Part shown: piece after piece, positions 1 to 6,577 of the stretch | Numbering within the stretch: the first letter of the stretch is position 1 | Layout of the letters: each line of letters opens with the position of its first letter | Source: Lentisphaeria bacterium | GTDB lineage: Bacteria; Verrucomicrobiota; Lentisphaeria; Victivallales; UBA1829 | Length of the DNA: 6,675 nucleotides | Assembly: GCA_017504325.1 (NCBI GenBank) | Contig: JAFVRL010000361.1 | Coordinates: forward strand, 1-6,675 | Direction: 5' to 3' | Notes under the pieces: model-generated | The model's input: the letters and a program-made list of their open reading frames with translations, nothing else | What the model was told of the DNA's origin: nothing | The model's database searches: none | Position numbers and translations under genes: made by a program

Positions 1-159
1 ATCCGGCATGAACATCTGGAAAAAACCGAAGGAAAATGCGGTAAGGAGGATCTTGTCCCAGGTAAAATTTTTCCGTTCAGCCGCCCCCAGGGCTACAGAG
101 GCTGCCAATGCGTCCATGGCAAGACTTATTCCTATAAACAAAGGAAAAAATATCCACAT
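1..159 (-). CDS. mntP: MntP-family manganese efflux pump, N-terminal fragment (cut by window edge)
   Basis: Only the first 53 codons are present; the gene runs off the left edge. MntP proteins (DUF204) are six-helix inner-membrane pumps that export Mn2+ and protect against manganese overload. The visible part begins with a hydrophobic helix containing GISLAMDALAASVALG (residues 10-25), the family's first transmembrane segment with its conserved Met-Asp (D16). A short polar loop (about 26-36) and the start of a second hydrophobic helix with a GFFQMFMP motif (45-52) follow, also typical. The ATG at 159-157 is chosen because CGGAG lies 9 nt upstream and because the family starts within a few residues of this helix. 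It is transcribed in the same direction as the operon to its right but is separated from it by a strong terminator, so it is probably its own unit. Family assignment is confident; metal specificity is inferred from the family. Confidence 0.85.
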   Translation of the reverse strand, partial: MWIFFPLFIGISLAMDALAASVALGAAERKNFTWDKILLTAFSFGFFQMFMPD

Positions 160-183
160 ACTTGTTTGCTCCGGGCTGAAGAT

Positions 184-212
184 ATTATAATAATGTTGTA
201 AAACAAAAAAAA
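184..212 (-). promoter_or_regulatory. Possible promoter of the mntP-like gene
   Basis: On the minus strand a perfect TATAAT lies at 189-184, about 25 nt before the ATG at 159. The hexamer 17 bp upstream is only a T-run (212-207), which overlaps the U-tract of the preceding terminator, so the -35 element is poor. A promoter is expected here because the terminator separates this gene from the upstream operon. The start site would give a very short leader, leaving no space for a yybP-ykoY manganese riboswitch, which often precedes such genes. Confidence 0.4.
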
Positions 213-246
213 TATACTGTCTGCAATATTTACAGACAGTATATTT
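205..246 (-). terminator. Rho-independent terminator of the five-gene operon
   Basis: A perfect 14-bp inverted repeat pairs 246-233 with 223-210 (left arm read on the minus strand AAATATACTGTCTG) around a 9-nt loop (232-224). On the minus strand it runs into an eight-T tract (212-205), three of which belong to the stem. It lies 33 nt past the amidohydrolase stop codon, which places it as the operon's terminator. The stem is AT-rich at its base but perfectly paired. The T-tract is on the minus-strand side, so it terminates minus-strand transcription; on the plus strand the hairpin is followed only by a short T run. Confidence 0.9.
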
Positions 247-279
247 AATATAACCTTTACAAGTGGAAAATACAAGCAG

Positions 280-1419
280 TTATACCGTTTCTTCCCCGTT
301 GATAAAGACTTTTTCCACTTTGGTGAGAGGATTGAGGATGTTGCCGTCACAGACAAGAATATCGGCATCTTTTCCCACTTCAAGACTTCCCACTCTGTCA
401 GAAATGCCCAGATGTTTTGCCGGATTGATGGTAATTGCCTGCAATGCTGCAAATTCATCCATACCAGATTTCACCGCAAGTCCGGCGGCAAGAGCAAGAC
501 ACTCCTGGGGGATCACAGGAGAATCGGTAATGATGGAAACCTGACAGCCCGCTTTGGCAAGAATACCGGCTGTAGCATAGGATTTATTTCTCAATTCCGG
601 CTTGGTTGCATGCATCTGGGCGGGACCTACTGCAAGAGGATATCCCTCTTTTTTCAGAGCATCGGCAATAAGATGTCCTTCGGTACAATGTTCCAGCGTA
701 AGACGCACATTGAACTCTTTTGCAATGCGTATGGCAGTAAAAATATCATTTGCCTGATGAGCGTGTGCCTTGAGAGGAAGTTCCCCTTTCAATACGGGAA
801 TAAGGGCTTCACACCGCATATTATAGTCAGGCAGTTTGCTGACATCATCGCCCGCAGCTTCTTTCTTGCGCATATAATCTCTTGCTTTAAAAAGAGCTTC
901 CCGTAATTTGAAAGCAGTAGTCATACGGGAGGAAACGGATTTTGTCTGATAGAAATTCTTGGGATTTTCCCCGAAAGCACATTTGATTGCCACTTTCGGC
1001 TTTACGATCATATCATCCACTCTTGTTCCGTAAGTCTTTACTGCCATGAATGCTCCGCCAAGCACATTGGCACTGCCGGGACCTGTTCCCACAGTTGTAA
1101 CGCCCCCTCTTCTGGCATTGACAATACTCTGATCAAAGGGATTGAAACCGTCATAAGCATTGAGTTCCGGAGTCGTGACATCATTTTTTTCGTTATAATC
1201 GTGTCCTTCATATTTGACAGCATATCCGGCAAGTCCCAGATGGCAATGGGCTTCCACAAGTCCGGGATAGATCTCTTTTCCGGCGGCATCAATGACGGGG
1301 TCTTTGCCGTCGGCTTTGCCGAAAGCTGCGATTTTCCCGTTTTCAATAAGAATATCGGTTTTGACTGCCTCCGGGGTCATTGCTGTATGAACGGAACCAT
1401 TGACGATCCAGTAACGCAT
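280..1419 (-). CDS. Metal-dependent amidohydrolase, imidazolonepropionase/dipeptidase-like (COG1228 type)
   Basis: This 379-aa cytosolic protein is a complete member of the amidohydrolase superfamily, which hydrolyses amide or related C-N bonds using one or two divalent metals in a TIM barrel. Visible elements in order are: an N-terminal beta-sandwich piece (about 1-50, with DILIENGKI), the first metal motif HCH within PGLVEAHCHLG (H58, H60), a GVTTVGTGPGSANVLGG segment (106-122), a conserved lysine in the AIKCAFGENPK block (K146 or K154, a candidate bridging residue), a KAHAH motif (H219, H221), LEHCTEGH (H244) and ITDSPV with the catalytic-type Asp (D299). The end is the usual GSLEVGKDADILV return to the small beta domain (345-356). 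Start choice is supported by AAGGA 6 nt before ATG. It is the last gene of the operon, 13 nt after the peptidase-like gene. Related clostridial proteins share the GPGSANV and AFGENPK blocks, but their substrates are not established as far as I know. Dipeptide, N-acyl or lactam hydrolysis are all possible. Confidence 0.88.
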   Translation of the reverse strand: MRYWIVNGSVHTAMTPEAVKTDILIENGKIAAFGKADGKDPVIDAAGKEIYPGLVEAHCHLGLAGYAVKYEGHDYNEKNDVTTPELNAYDGFNPFDQSIVNARRGGVTTVGTGPGSANVLGGAFMAVKTYGTRVDDMIVKPKVAIKCAFGENPKNFYQTKSVSSRMTTAFKLREALFKARDYMRKKEAAGDDVSKLPDYNMRCEALIPVLKGELPLKAHAHQANDIFTAIRIAKEFNVRLTLEHCTEGHLIADALKKEGYPLAVGPAQMHATKPELRNKSYATAGILAKAGCQVSIITDSPVIPQECLALAAGLAVKSGMDEFAALQAITINPAKHLGISDRVGSLEVGKDADILVCDGNILNPLTKVEKVFINGEETV

Positions 1420-1432
1420 AATTTTTCCTTTC

Positions 1433-3313
1433 TTAATCTTTATATGTAAGACTTACATAACCATATTTTTCCAGATACCGGAGAAATTCCACAAATTTGG
1501 AAATGGATGCATCGTCAAATTCCTTATCCATTTCAAAACTGAAAAGACGCATACATTCCAGAAGTGTCTTTTCCCCGTCGAAAAGCATGTAAAGGAGATC
1601 CGGGATCACAAAAGGAGAGCGTCTTTCCTTTGCCGGAACCCTTGCCAGAGACATGAGAGTACCCGGAACAAGGCGTTTGACAATAAGTTTGTCCGCTTCT
1701 TTCTCCATACCGTGCAGAGGCAGTTCCCCTTCAGGAAGGGGCAGACTTTTTACAGCAACTTCTCCCAGATCGGTAAAGAGTTCCGCATCTTTTTCCGCAA
1801 TGAGATCTTTCCAGTAACGGTTGAAGGAAAGATACTGCTCTCCGGCAATGCGGGCAAGGAAACGGATCTTTTTTGCGCCGGAAACAAGTTTGATGCGGTT
1901 TGTGCGGATGGCATAAAGAGTACCGGTGATTTTTTCTTCCAGATCCTTTACGATCATCGTCCTTACATTTCCGGCAAGTTTTCCTGCCTCTTCTTTTGTT
2001 GTGACAGAAAGAAGTCCCACAAGAGTTCCCATGATCTTTGCCACACTTGCCGCCAGATCCCAGTCCGCATCCATAAAGCCGGGACCGGCATTATGATGAC
2101 AGCGGGGATTGGAGGTATGTGTCCACATGGAGGGGATCTTCATATCGCCGTCGGAACAGAAGGTATCATCGGAAAGATTGTTTCTTTCTGTTACCACATG
2201 ATCGTTTTTCAGATATTTGCGGAAAAGACTTTCTGTAAGGAAATCCACGAAAGTTGGGGCAAGGATGGAACTTTGTCTCAAACTTATCCGTGCCATTCCT
2301 TTTTCCATATAATGACAGACACTGTCAAAACTCATCACATGAAGGATCTTCTTCACCTGTTCCGGATCGGTGAAATACTCATAAAAACCGTATCTTTCCA
2401 TGGAAAGAACGATTTTGAGAGATTTCTGCAAAGGCGGCAGTTTTCCTGCATCAACGGCATCTTTTATGGCTTTACACAGTTCCATAATGATCATACCGCC
2501 TGTGGCATCATCAGGGATGAAAGGCTCATACATGTGAGCAAAAAAGGTGATCTCCTCTTTTTCTTTCCCGGGGATAAGTCCTGTTACCGTATAGATTTCG
2601 CCGTCATAGACTTTTGCATCCGTTTCGGCGTGGCATTTTACTTCCCCTTTTGCCAGAAGTGAACGCAGGAAGGCGGCTTTGGCGGGAGAGATGATAAAAA
2701 TGGGAATACGGGGATCGTCCGCAGTATGATACCAGCCGGTAAAGGCGATGGCATTGGACCAGCGGCAGTATTGAGGATAATCCTCCCCGCATTTTGAATC
2801 GGAAATGATGACCGCTGCGGCATTGTGCAGTACGAGATATTTGTATCTCCCCATACTGTAGCCATCCATCAGAATGACTTTTCCGGCAATGCTTTTTCCT
2901 TCCGGATCTTCTTTTGCAACGAGTCTATCGTCAAGAATGACAGTATCCACTCCCCCTGCTGGAGTACCGCAGCCCCACACGCCGGAGTTGAAAGGATCAA
3001 TATTACTGTCAGCGATATACTTTTCCTCTTCCGTAAGGGAATCATCCTCAATACGGACAAAGGCTCTTCCTTTCATATCCCAGGCATTGGGCATGATACA
3101 GTCGAAATAAGTATTTTTTCCGTCGGATCTGAGAACACGTCTTTCCACCTGTTCAAAGCCGGATTCCTCCATACACTTCATGGCATAAGAGGTGGAATCT
3201 TTGAAATTGGAATAGGAGCAGTTCCCTTCAAGAGCATGGATCTTTAAAGAGCGTTCTCTGATACGGTCGATACAGATCCCGGAAGAAATGATGTCATACA
3301 ATATATTTTCCAT
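1433..3313 (-). CDS. M28-like metallo-aminopeptidase with PA-like insert and C-terminal winged-helix-like domain
   Basis: This is a 626-aa protein without a signal peptide. Residues about 120-235 resemble a protease-associated (PA) insert (GKVILMDGYSMGRYKYLVLHNAAAVIISD). The M28-type zinc peptidase core follows: TGLIPGKEKEEITFFAH (H260), PDDATGG (D268, the expected bridging Asp), SMERYG (E306), SFDS (D330) and a late His pair in NPRCHHNAG (H406/H407). The first motif reads H-M-Y rather than the usual H-x-D, and E306 follows Met where classical M28 enzymes have Glu-Glu, so activity may be altered. About 440-560 is helical and unassigned. The last 60 residues (FDGEKTLLECMRLF through LRYLEKYGYVSL) look like a winged-helix module, as at the C-terminus of DUF4910/DUF2172 aminopeptidase-like proteins. 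Its ATG directly follows the stop of the acetyltransferase gene (TAA then ATG, no gap), with GGGG 9 nt upstream inside that gene, suggesting translational coupling. The likely role is removing an amino-acid or acyl group from a small substrate; this is inferred. Confidence 0.72.
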   Translation of the reverse strand: MENILYDIISSGICIDRIRERSLKIHALEGNCSYSNFKDSTSYAMKCMEESGFEQVERRVLRSDGKNTYFDCIMPNAWDMKGRAFVRIEDDSLTEEEKYIADSNIDPFNSGVWGCGTPAGGVDTVILDDRLVAKEDPEGKSIAGKVILMDGYSMGRYKYLVLHNAAAVIISDSKCGEDYPQYCRWSNAIAFTGWYHTADDPRIPIFIISPAKAAFLRSLLAKGEVKCHAETDAKVYDGEIYTVTGLIPGKEKEEITFFAHMYEPFIPDDATGGMIIMELCKAIKDAVDAGKLPPLQKSLKIVLSMERYGFYEYFTDPEQVKKILHVMSFDSVCHYMEKGMARISLRQSSILAPTFVDFLTESLFRKYLKNDHVVTERNNLSDDTFCSDGDMKIPSMWTHTSNPRCHHNAGPGFMDADWDLAASVAKIMGTLVGLLSVTTKEEAGKLAGNVRTMIVKDLEEKITGTLYAIRTNRIKLVSGAKKIRFLARIAGEQYLSFNRYWKDLIAEKDAELFTDLGEVAVKSLPLPEGELPLHGMEKEADKLIVKRLVPGTLMSLARVPAKERRSPFVIPDLLYMLFDGEKTLLECMRLFSFEMDKEFDDASISKFVEFLRYLEKYGYVSLTYKD

Positions 3314-4090
3314 TTAGATCAACCCCATATTTTTAAGTCTTTCCCTGCGCAGTCTGCAACATTCACATTCCTCATTGCTGCAAAGCATCACATCTTTCTG
3401 CACATTGATTCTGCCACAGATATATTTGACCATATCTGTTGCGTTGATAAGCATACTTTCCCCCAGATCCTGAGCAAATCCCATGGAAATAAATTCCGCA
3501 TCAAATTTGGAAAATTCCTCACTGCATGCGGGATATTCAGGAATAAGAACCATCTCCCCGTCTTTTGTGAGAGCATTTCTCCCCCATGCTTCCCGGAAAG
3601 GAATGTCGTTATAGGGGACACCGGAAGCGATCTCCGCATAATGCAGCATACTGTTGCGGTTATTGCTTACATTGAGAAGAAGGATGTGGGCACCCTTCTT
3701 CAAAGCATTTTCATAGGAGGAACCGTGTCCCAGTCCGGCATTATCCGCGGAGCCTGTTGTAAGAAGTTCCGTATATTTACCGGAAACAGCCACAGAGTAA
3801 GTGGGATTGTTGCTGCGGACAGTCCCGGGGAACGTACGGAACGTTTCAGAAAGAACGCCGTTGAGTACACCGGGGGTTTCATCCTTGTCCCAAACTCTGT
3901 GGCGGGGGTGATTGAGATAACAATAGGAGAAAGTAGGCATCATCAATGTCCCTTCAGGTCCAAGTTTTTTCTGCAAAGCAGTAATGACCTCTTCCGGAGT
4001 CAGACCTTCTTCTTTGCATTTTTTAAACGATGCGTGACAAATAAGAAGCATACCTTCCTGTACTGCTTCAAGAACTTGGGAAAAAGACAT
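3314..4090 (-). CDS. AAC(3)-family N-acetyltransferase (antibiotic_NAT fold)
   Basis: This 258-aa protein matches the aminoglycoside 3-N-acetyltransferase family, whose members move an acetyl group from acetyl-CoA to an amine. Visible family blocks are: CHASFKKC (18-25) near the start, GPEGTLMMPTFSY (44-56), a PGVLNGVLSETFRTFPGTVRSNNPTYSVAVSG region (73-104), GHGSSYENALKKGAHILLLNV (121-141) and the LHYAE block (H150, E153), which carries the catalytic-type His and nearby Glu. The usual length is about 260-280, so it is complete. AAGGAG sits 6 nt before the ATG. The tail has a cysteine cluster (C237, C242, C244, C245) followed by a basic RLRRER stretch; this could bind a metal but that is not shown. 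Many chromosomal members of this family do not confer drug resistance and act on sugar or nucleoside amines. The operon context favours such a metabolic role. It is 40 nt after the second oxidoreductase and directly abuts the peptidase-like gene. Confidence 0.87.
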   Translation of the reverse strand: MSFSQVLEAVQEGMLLICHASFKKCKEEGLTPEEVITALQKKLGPEGTLMMPTFSYCYLNHPRHRVWDKDETPGVLNGVLSETFRTFPGTVRSNNPTYSVAVSGKYTELLTTGSADNAGLGHGSSYENALKKGAHILLLNVSNNRNSMLHYAEIASGVPYNDIPFREAWGRNALTKDGEMVLIPEYPACSEEFSKFDAEFISMGFAQDLGESMLINATDMVKYICGRINVQKDVMLCSNEECECCRLRRERLKNMGLI

Positions 4091-4130
4091 TTTCTACTCC
4101 TTTATATGATTTATGGTTGTAATTTCTGTT

Positions 4131-5276
4131 TTATTCGTTATCCCAGGGATATTTGATCTCCAGAAGTTTACCACCCTGTTTGGCAGACATTTCCGCATAG
4201 ATCCCGGGCAACGTCATACGAAGCCCCTCTTTCAGGGAGATGGGAGGCTCGCCACCTGTAAGAACGGCAGTAATAAAGTCTTCCAGAAGACGGTAATCCA
4301 TTCCGCCGTGACCTGTGGCGGCTGGATTGTGCAGACATTCAAAGGGTGTGGCAATTCCTTCCTGTTCCAGAAGTTCGGAAGCAGGATAGTATTTGGTGGA
4401 ATTGTACCGGATGGTACGGGGTACTTTCCCTCTTTCACTGATATCTTCAAAATATCCTTCCGTACCGAAAAGGCGGTAGGTGTGACTTCCGATTTTCGCA
4501 CGGCATCTGCCTGTACGCAACAGTTTGATGACTACCCCGGATTCGGTCTGGAACTGGGCAGACTGTACGTCATCCCTGGGAAAACCTCCGTACTCTTCAA
4601 TGGGTGCCTGCGGCCCGGTTCCGAAACAGGAAACTTTCCGCAAATCCTCCTTTACAAAAGAGAGGAAGGGCCCCAGAGAGTGGGTACAATAGCGGATGGG
4701 GGAAAGAAGTCTCCGCCAGTTGCCGTTTTCCGTAAGGGGATTGACTTTCCGGAAAAGGTTGTCCTCCCAGTGCTGACCGGTAACGTATTCTGCTTCCATG
4801 TAATAGGGTTTGCCCAGATACCCTTTTTTATACAGTTCCTGCATCATAATGGTATAGCGGGCATAATTGGGATTGGAACCTGTGGAGAAAATGGCTTTGC
4901 TTTCTTTATGTACTTTCCACAGCATATCCGCTTCCTCAATGGATGCCACCACGGGAATATCGCTCAATACATGGATATTTGCTTTCAATGCCTCTGCACA
5001 GAAATAGGCATGGACATCCGCCCCGGTTTCAATAAGGATGGCATCCAGATTTGCTTCTTTGAGCATAGTCTGGAAATCGGTATAGAACTTTGTTTCCGGC
5101 AGGATATCACACATGGCTTTTGTCTGCTGGAATTTTGTTTCTGTCCAGTTTGTGGGGATGAGGTCGCAAGCGGCGGCAGGGATCACCTGATCCGGAAAAG
5201 CCTCTGCGGCAAGTTTGAACATATTACGGCCTCTGTGTCCCAGCCCTACAACACCCAAACGTATCTTTTTATCCAT
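4131..5276 (-). CDS. Gfo/Idh/MocA-family oxidoreductase, second tandem copy
   Basis: This is a 381-aa NAD(P)-dependent dehydrogenase-like protein. Members usually oxidise or reduce sugars and cyclitols, and the GH109-like branch cleaves glycosides through a transient redox step. The N-terminal Rossmann domain has the dinucleotide loop GVVGLGHRGR (8-17). The family's catalytic EKP motif is replaced by SDIP (105-108), so the usual lysine is absent. The C-terminal domain keeps YCTHSLGPFL (196-205, H199), GHGG (322-325) and GEPPISLKEGLRMTLPGIYAEMSAKQGG near the end; the TH-LGP and GHGG signatures resemble the GH109-like branch. AGGAG lies 7 nt before the ATG, and the gene starts 34 nt after the first copy's stop. 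It is about 83% identical to that copy (65 substitutions and two single-residue gaps by hand count). Both copies keep all motifs and are intact, so this does not look like a decaying duplicate. Substrate is unknown. Confidence 0.88.
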   Translation of the reverse strand: MDKKIRLGVVGLGHRGRNMFKLAAEAFPDQVIPAAACDLIPTNWTETKFQQTKAMCDILPETKFYTDFQTMLKEANLDAILIETGADVHAYFCAEALKANIHVLSDIPVVASIEEADMLWKVHKESKAIFSTGSNPNYARYTIMMQELYKKGYLGKPYYMEAEYVTGQHWEDNLFRKVNPLTENGNWRRLLSPIRYCTHSLGPFLSFVKEDLRKVSCFGTGPQAPIEEYGGFPRDDVQSAQFQTESGVVIKLLRTGRCRAKIGSHTYRLFGTEGYFEDISERGKVPRTIRYNSTKYYPASELLEQEGIATPFECLHNPAATGHGGMDYRLLEDFITAVLTGGEPPISLKEGLRMTLPGIYAEMSAKQGGKLLEIKYPWDNE

Positions 5277-5310
5277 ATTAATTCTCCTGTTTTGTCCTTA
5301 TCATCTTTTT

Positions 5311-6456
5311 TTATTCGTTGTCCCAGGGATAGCGGATCTCCAGAAGTTCCCCGCCCTGTTTGGCAGACATTTCCGCATAGATCCCCGGCAGCGTCATACG
5401 CAGACCTTCCTTCAGAGAGATGGGAGGCTCGCCGCCTGTAAGAAGAGCTTTGATAAAGTCATCCAGAAGCACATAGTCCGCTCCCCCGTGACCAGCGGCG
5501 GCAGGGTTATGGATACACTCATAGGGCATATAACCACCTTCCTGTTCCAGCAGTTCGGAGGCAGGATAGTATTTAGTGGAGTTGTACCGCATGACCTGTC
5601 CGCGTTTTCCTCTTTCACTTTCGCTTTCAAAATAGCCTTCCGTACCGAAAACGCGGTAGTTGTGACTGCCGATCTTGGCACGGCACCTGCCGGTACGCAA
5701 CAGTTTGATGACTACTCCGGAATCGGTCTGGAACTGGGCGGTCTGCACATCATCCTTGGGGAACCCTCCGTACTCTTCAATGGGAGCCTGCGGTCCAGTC
5801 CCGAAGCAGGAGACTTTTCTCAAATCTTCCGGCACGAATGCGAGGAAGGGCCCCAGAGAGTGGGTACAATAACGGATGGGGGAAAGAAGTTTTCTCCAAT
5901 CACCGTTTTCTGTAAGGGGATCGACTTTTCTGTAGAGATTATCCTCCCAGTGCTGACCGGTAACGTATTCTGCTTCCATATAATAGGGTTTGCCCAGATA
6001 TCCGGCATTGTAAAGTTCCCGCATCATCCGGGAATAGCGTGTGGTATTGGAGTTTGCCCCGGTGGAAAACATCACATTTTTACATTCTTTATGTACTTTC
6101 CACAGCATGTCCGCTTCTTCTATGGTAGCGACAACGGGAATATCGCTTAATACATTTACGCCCGCCATAAGGGAGTCCGCGCAGAATTGTGCATGGATAT
6201 CCGCGCCGGTTTCAATGAGGATGGCATCCAGATTTGCTTCTTTGAGCATGGTGTGAAAATCGGTGTAAAAGACGGTTTCCGGGAACTGTTCCGCCATCGA
6301 CTTTGTCTGCTGGAACTTTGTGTCTGTCCAGTTAGCGGTAATAAGGTCGCAAGCGGCGGCAGGAATCACATAGTCCGGGAAGGCTTCTGCGGCAAGTTTG
6401 AACATATTGCGTCCACGGTGGCCCAGTCCGACTACACCCATACGGATCTTTTCCAT
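5311..6456 (-). CDS. Gfo/Idh/MocA-family oxidoreductase, first tandem copy and first gene of the operon
   Basis: This 381-aa intact protein has a Rossmann N-terminal domain (GVVGLGHRGR at 7-16; the IETGADIHAQFCADSLMAG segment at 81-99 is the usual fourth-strand region) and a Gfo/Idh/MocA C-terminal substrate domain (YVTGQHWED 164-172, THSLGP 198-203, GTEGYFE 271-277, GHGG 322-325). As in its twin, the EKP lysine position reads S104-D105-I106-P107. The likely cofactor is NAD(H), possibly held tightly as in GH109-type enzymes; this is inferred from motif similarity. Its start is fixed by GGAG 7 nt upstream of ATG and by the conserved MEKIRMGVVG beginning. Against the second copy, substitutions concentrate at about 283-289, 308-315 and 321-336 and in the N-terminal half at about 52-63, 89-103 and 126-150. 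The catalytic-domain core (for example 191-205, 211-230 and 341-369) is nearly unchanged. This suggests different but related substrates or paired action. Confidence 0.88.
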   Translation of the reverse strand: MEKIRMGVVGLGHRGRNMFKLAAEAFPDYVIPAAACDLITANWTDTKFQQTKSMAEQFPETVFYTDFHTMLKEANLDAILIETGADIHAQFCADSLMAGVNVLSDIPVVATIEEADMLWKVHKECKNVMFSTGANSNTTRYSRMMRELYNAGYLGKPYYMEAEYVTGQHWEDNLYRKVDPLTENGDWRKLLSPIRYCTHSLGPFLAFVPEDLRKVSCFGTGPQAPIEEYGGFPKDDVQTAQFQTDSGVVIKLLRTGRCRAKIGSHNYRVFGTEGYFESESERGKRGQVMRYNSTKYYPASELLEQEGGYMPYECIHNPAAAGHGGADYVLLDDFIKALLTGGEPPISLKEGLRMTLPGIYAEMSAKQGGELLEIRYPWDNE

Positions 6457-6498
6457 TTTTTTTCTCCATATTTTTGTTTTCGGTTTTACGGATGCTTT

Positions 6499-6527
6499 AC
6501 AATATCATACCGGAAAAACAATAACAA
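6499..6527 (-). promoter_or_regulatory. Likely sigma-70-type promoter of the operon
   Basis: On the minus strand TTGTTA (6527-6522) is followed after exactly 17 bp by TATTGT (6504-6499). Transcription would start near 6492, giving a leader of about 36 nt before the first oxidoreductase ATG. Both hexamers match consensus at four of six positions, so the promoter is probably weak alone and helped by an activator. An overlapping TATGAT (6509-6504) is an alternative -10 but lacks a spaced -35. Confidence 0.55.
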
Positions 6528-6537
6528 ATCCCGTTAC

Positions 6538-6577
6538 CTGACATTTTACGCAAAAATCTGACATTTTACGCAAAAAT
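6538..6577 (-). repeat. Perfect tandem 20-bp direct repeat, probable activator operator
   Basis: Two identical 20-bp units lie head to tail at 6538-6557 and 6558-6577, reading CTGACATTTTACGCAAAAAT on the plus strand. They end about 10 bp upstream of the proposed -35 box, so they span roughly -46 to -85 from the start site. Direct repeats about two helical turns apart next to -35 are typical for AraC/XylS-family activators. The regulator gene is not in the window. The orientation is read as minus because the operon lies on that side; a divergent gene to the right could also be controlled. Confidence 0.7.

Larger units (their letters stand above)
4131..6456 (-). repeat. Tandem gene duplication (two 1146-bp direct copies at a 1180-bp offset)
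   Basis: The two oxidoreductase genes have the same length and align nucleotide by nucleotide at an offset of 1180. One example is 4762-4799, which is identical to 5942-5979 over 38 bp, with a further 20 identical bases after a single mismatch. The similarity runs through the shared final residues YPWDNE and TAA stop. The short gap between the copies and the leaders before each start differ apart from the ribosome binding sites. Many differences are at third positions, so the duplication is not recent, or the copies entered separately. Confidence 0.9.

Noticed and set aside
8..190. Small plus-strand frame of 60 codons at the left edge
   Set aside because: The opposite strand encodes a recognisable MntP transmembrane start with its own ribosome binding site; the plus-strand frame is its shadow.
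210..246. The 14-bp inverted repeat as a regulator operator or transposon end
   Set aside because: The adjacent T-tract in the minus direction and its position right after the last gene's stop fit an intrinsic terminator better. No second copy of the arm was seen elsewhere in the window.
1712..2662. A 316-codon plus-strand open frame opposite the peptidase-like gene
   Set aside because: Its translation is Cys-, His- and Phe-rich without a domain pattern, and the minus strand has a far better supported protein. It is treated as an antisense shadow.
3314..4090. Reading the AAC(3)-like gene as an aminoglycoside resistance gene
   Set aside because: It sits inside a metabolic operon with no mobile-element or resistance context, and many chromosomal family members act on other amines.
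4113..5441. A 442-codon plus-strand open frame opposite the second oxidoreductase
   Set aside because: It is fully antisense to a clear gene, has no recognisable family pattern and is rich in Phe, Gly, Cys and His as expected from reverse reading. A similar shadow (5215-6150) appears opposite the first copy because the DNA is duplicated.
6538..6577. CRISPR-like repeat
   Set aside because: There are only two adjacent units with no spacers and no cas genes.
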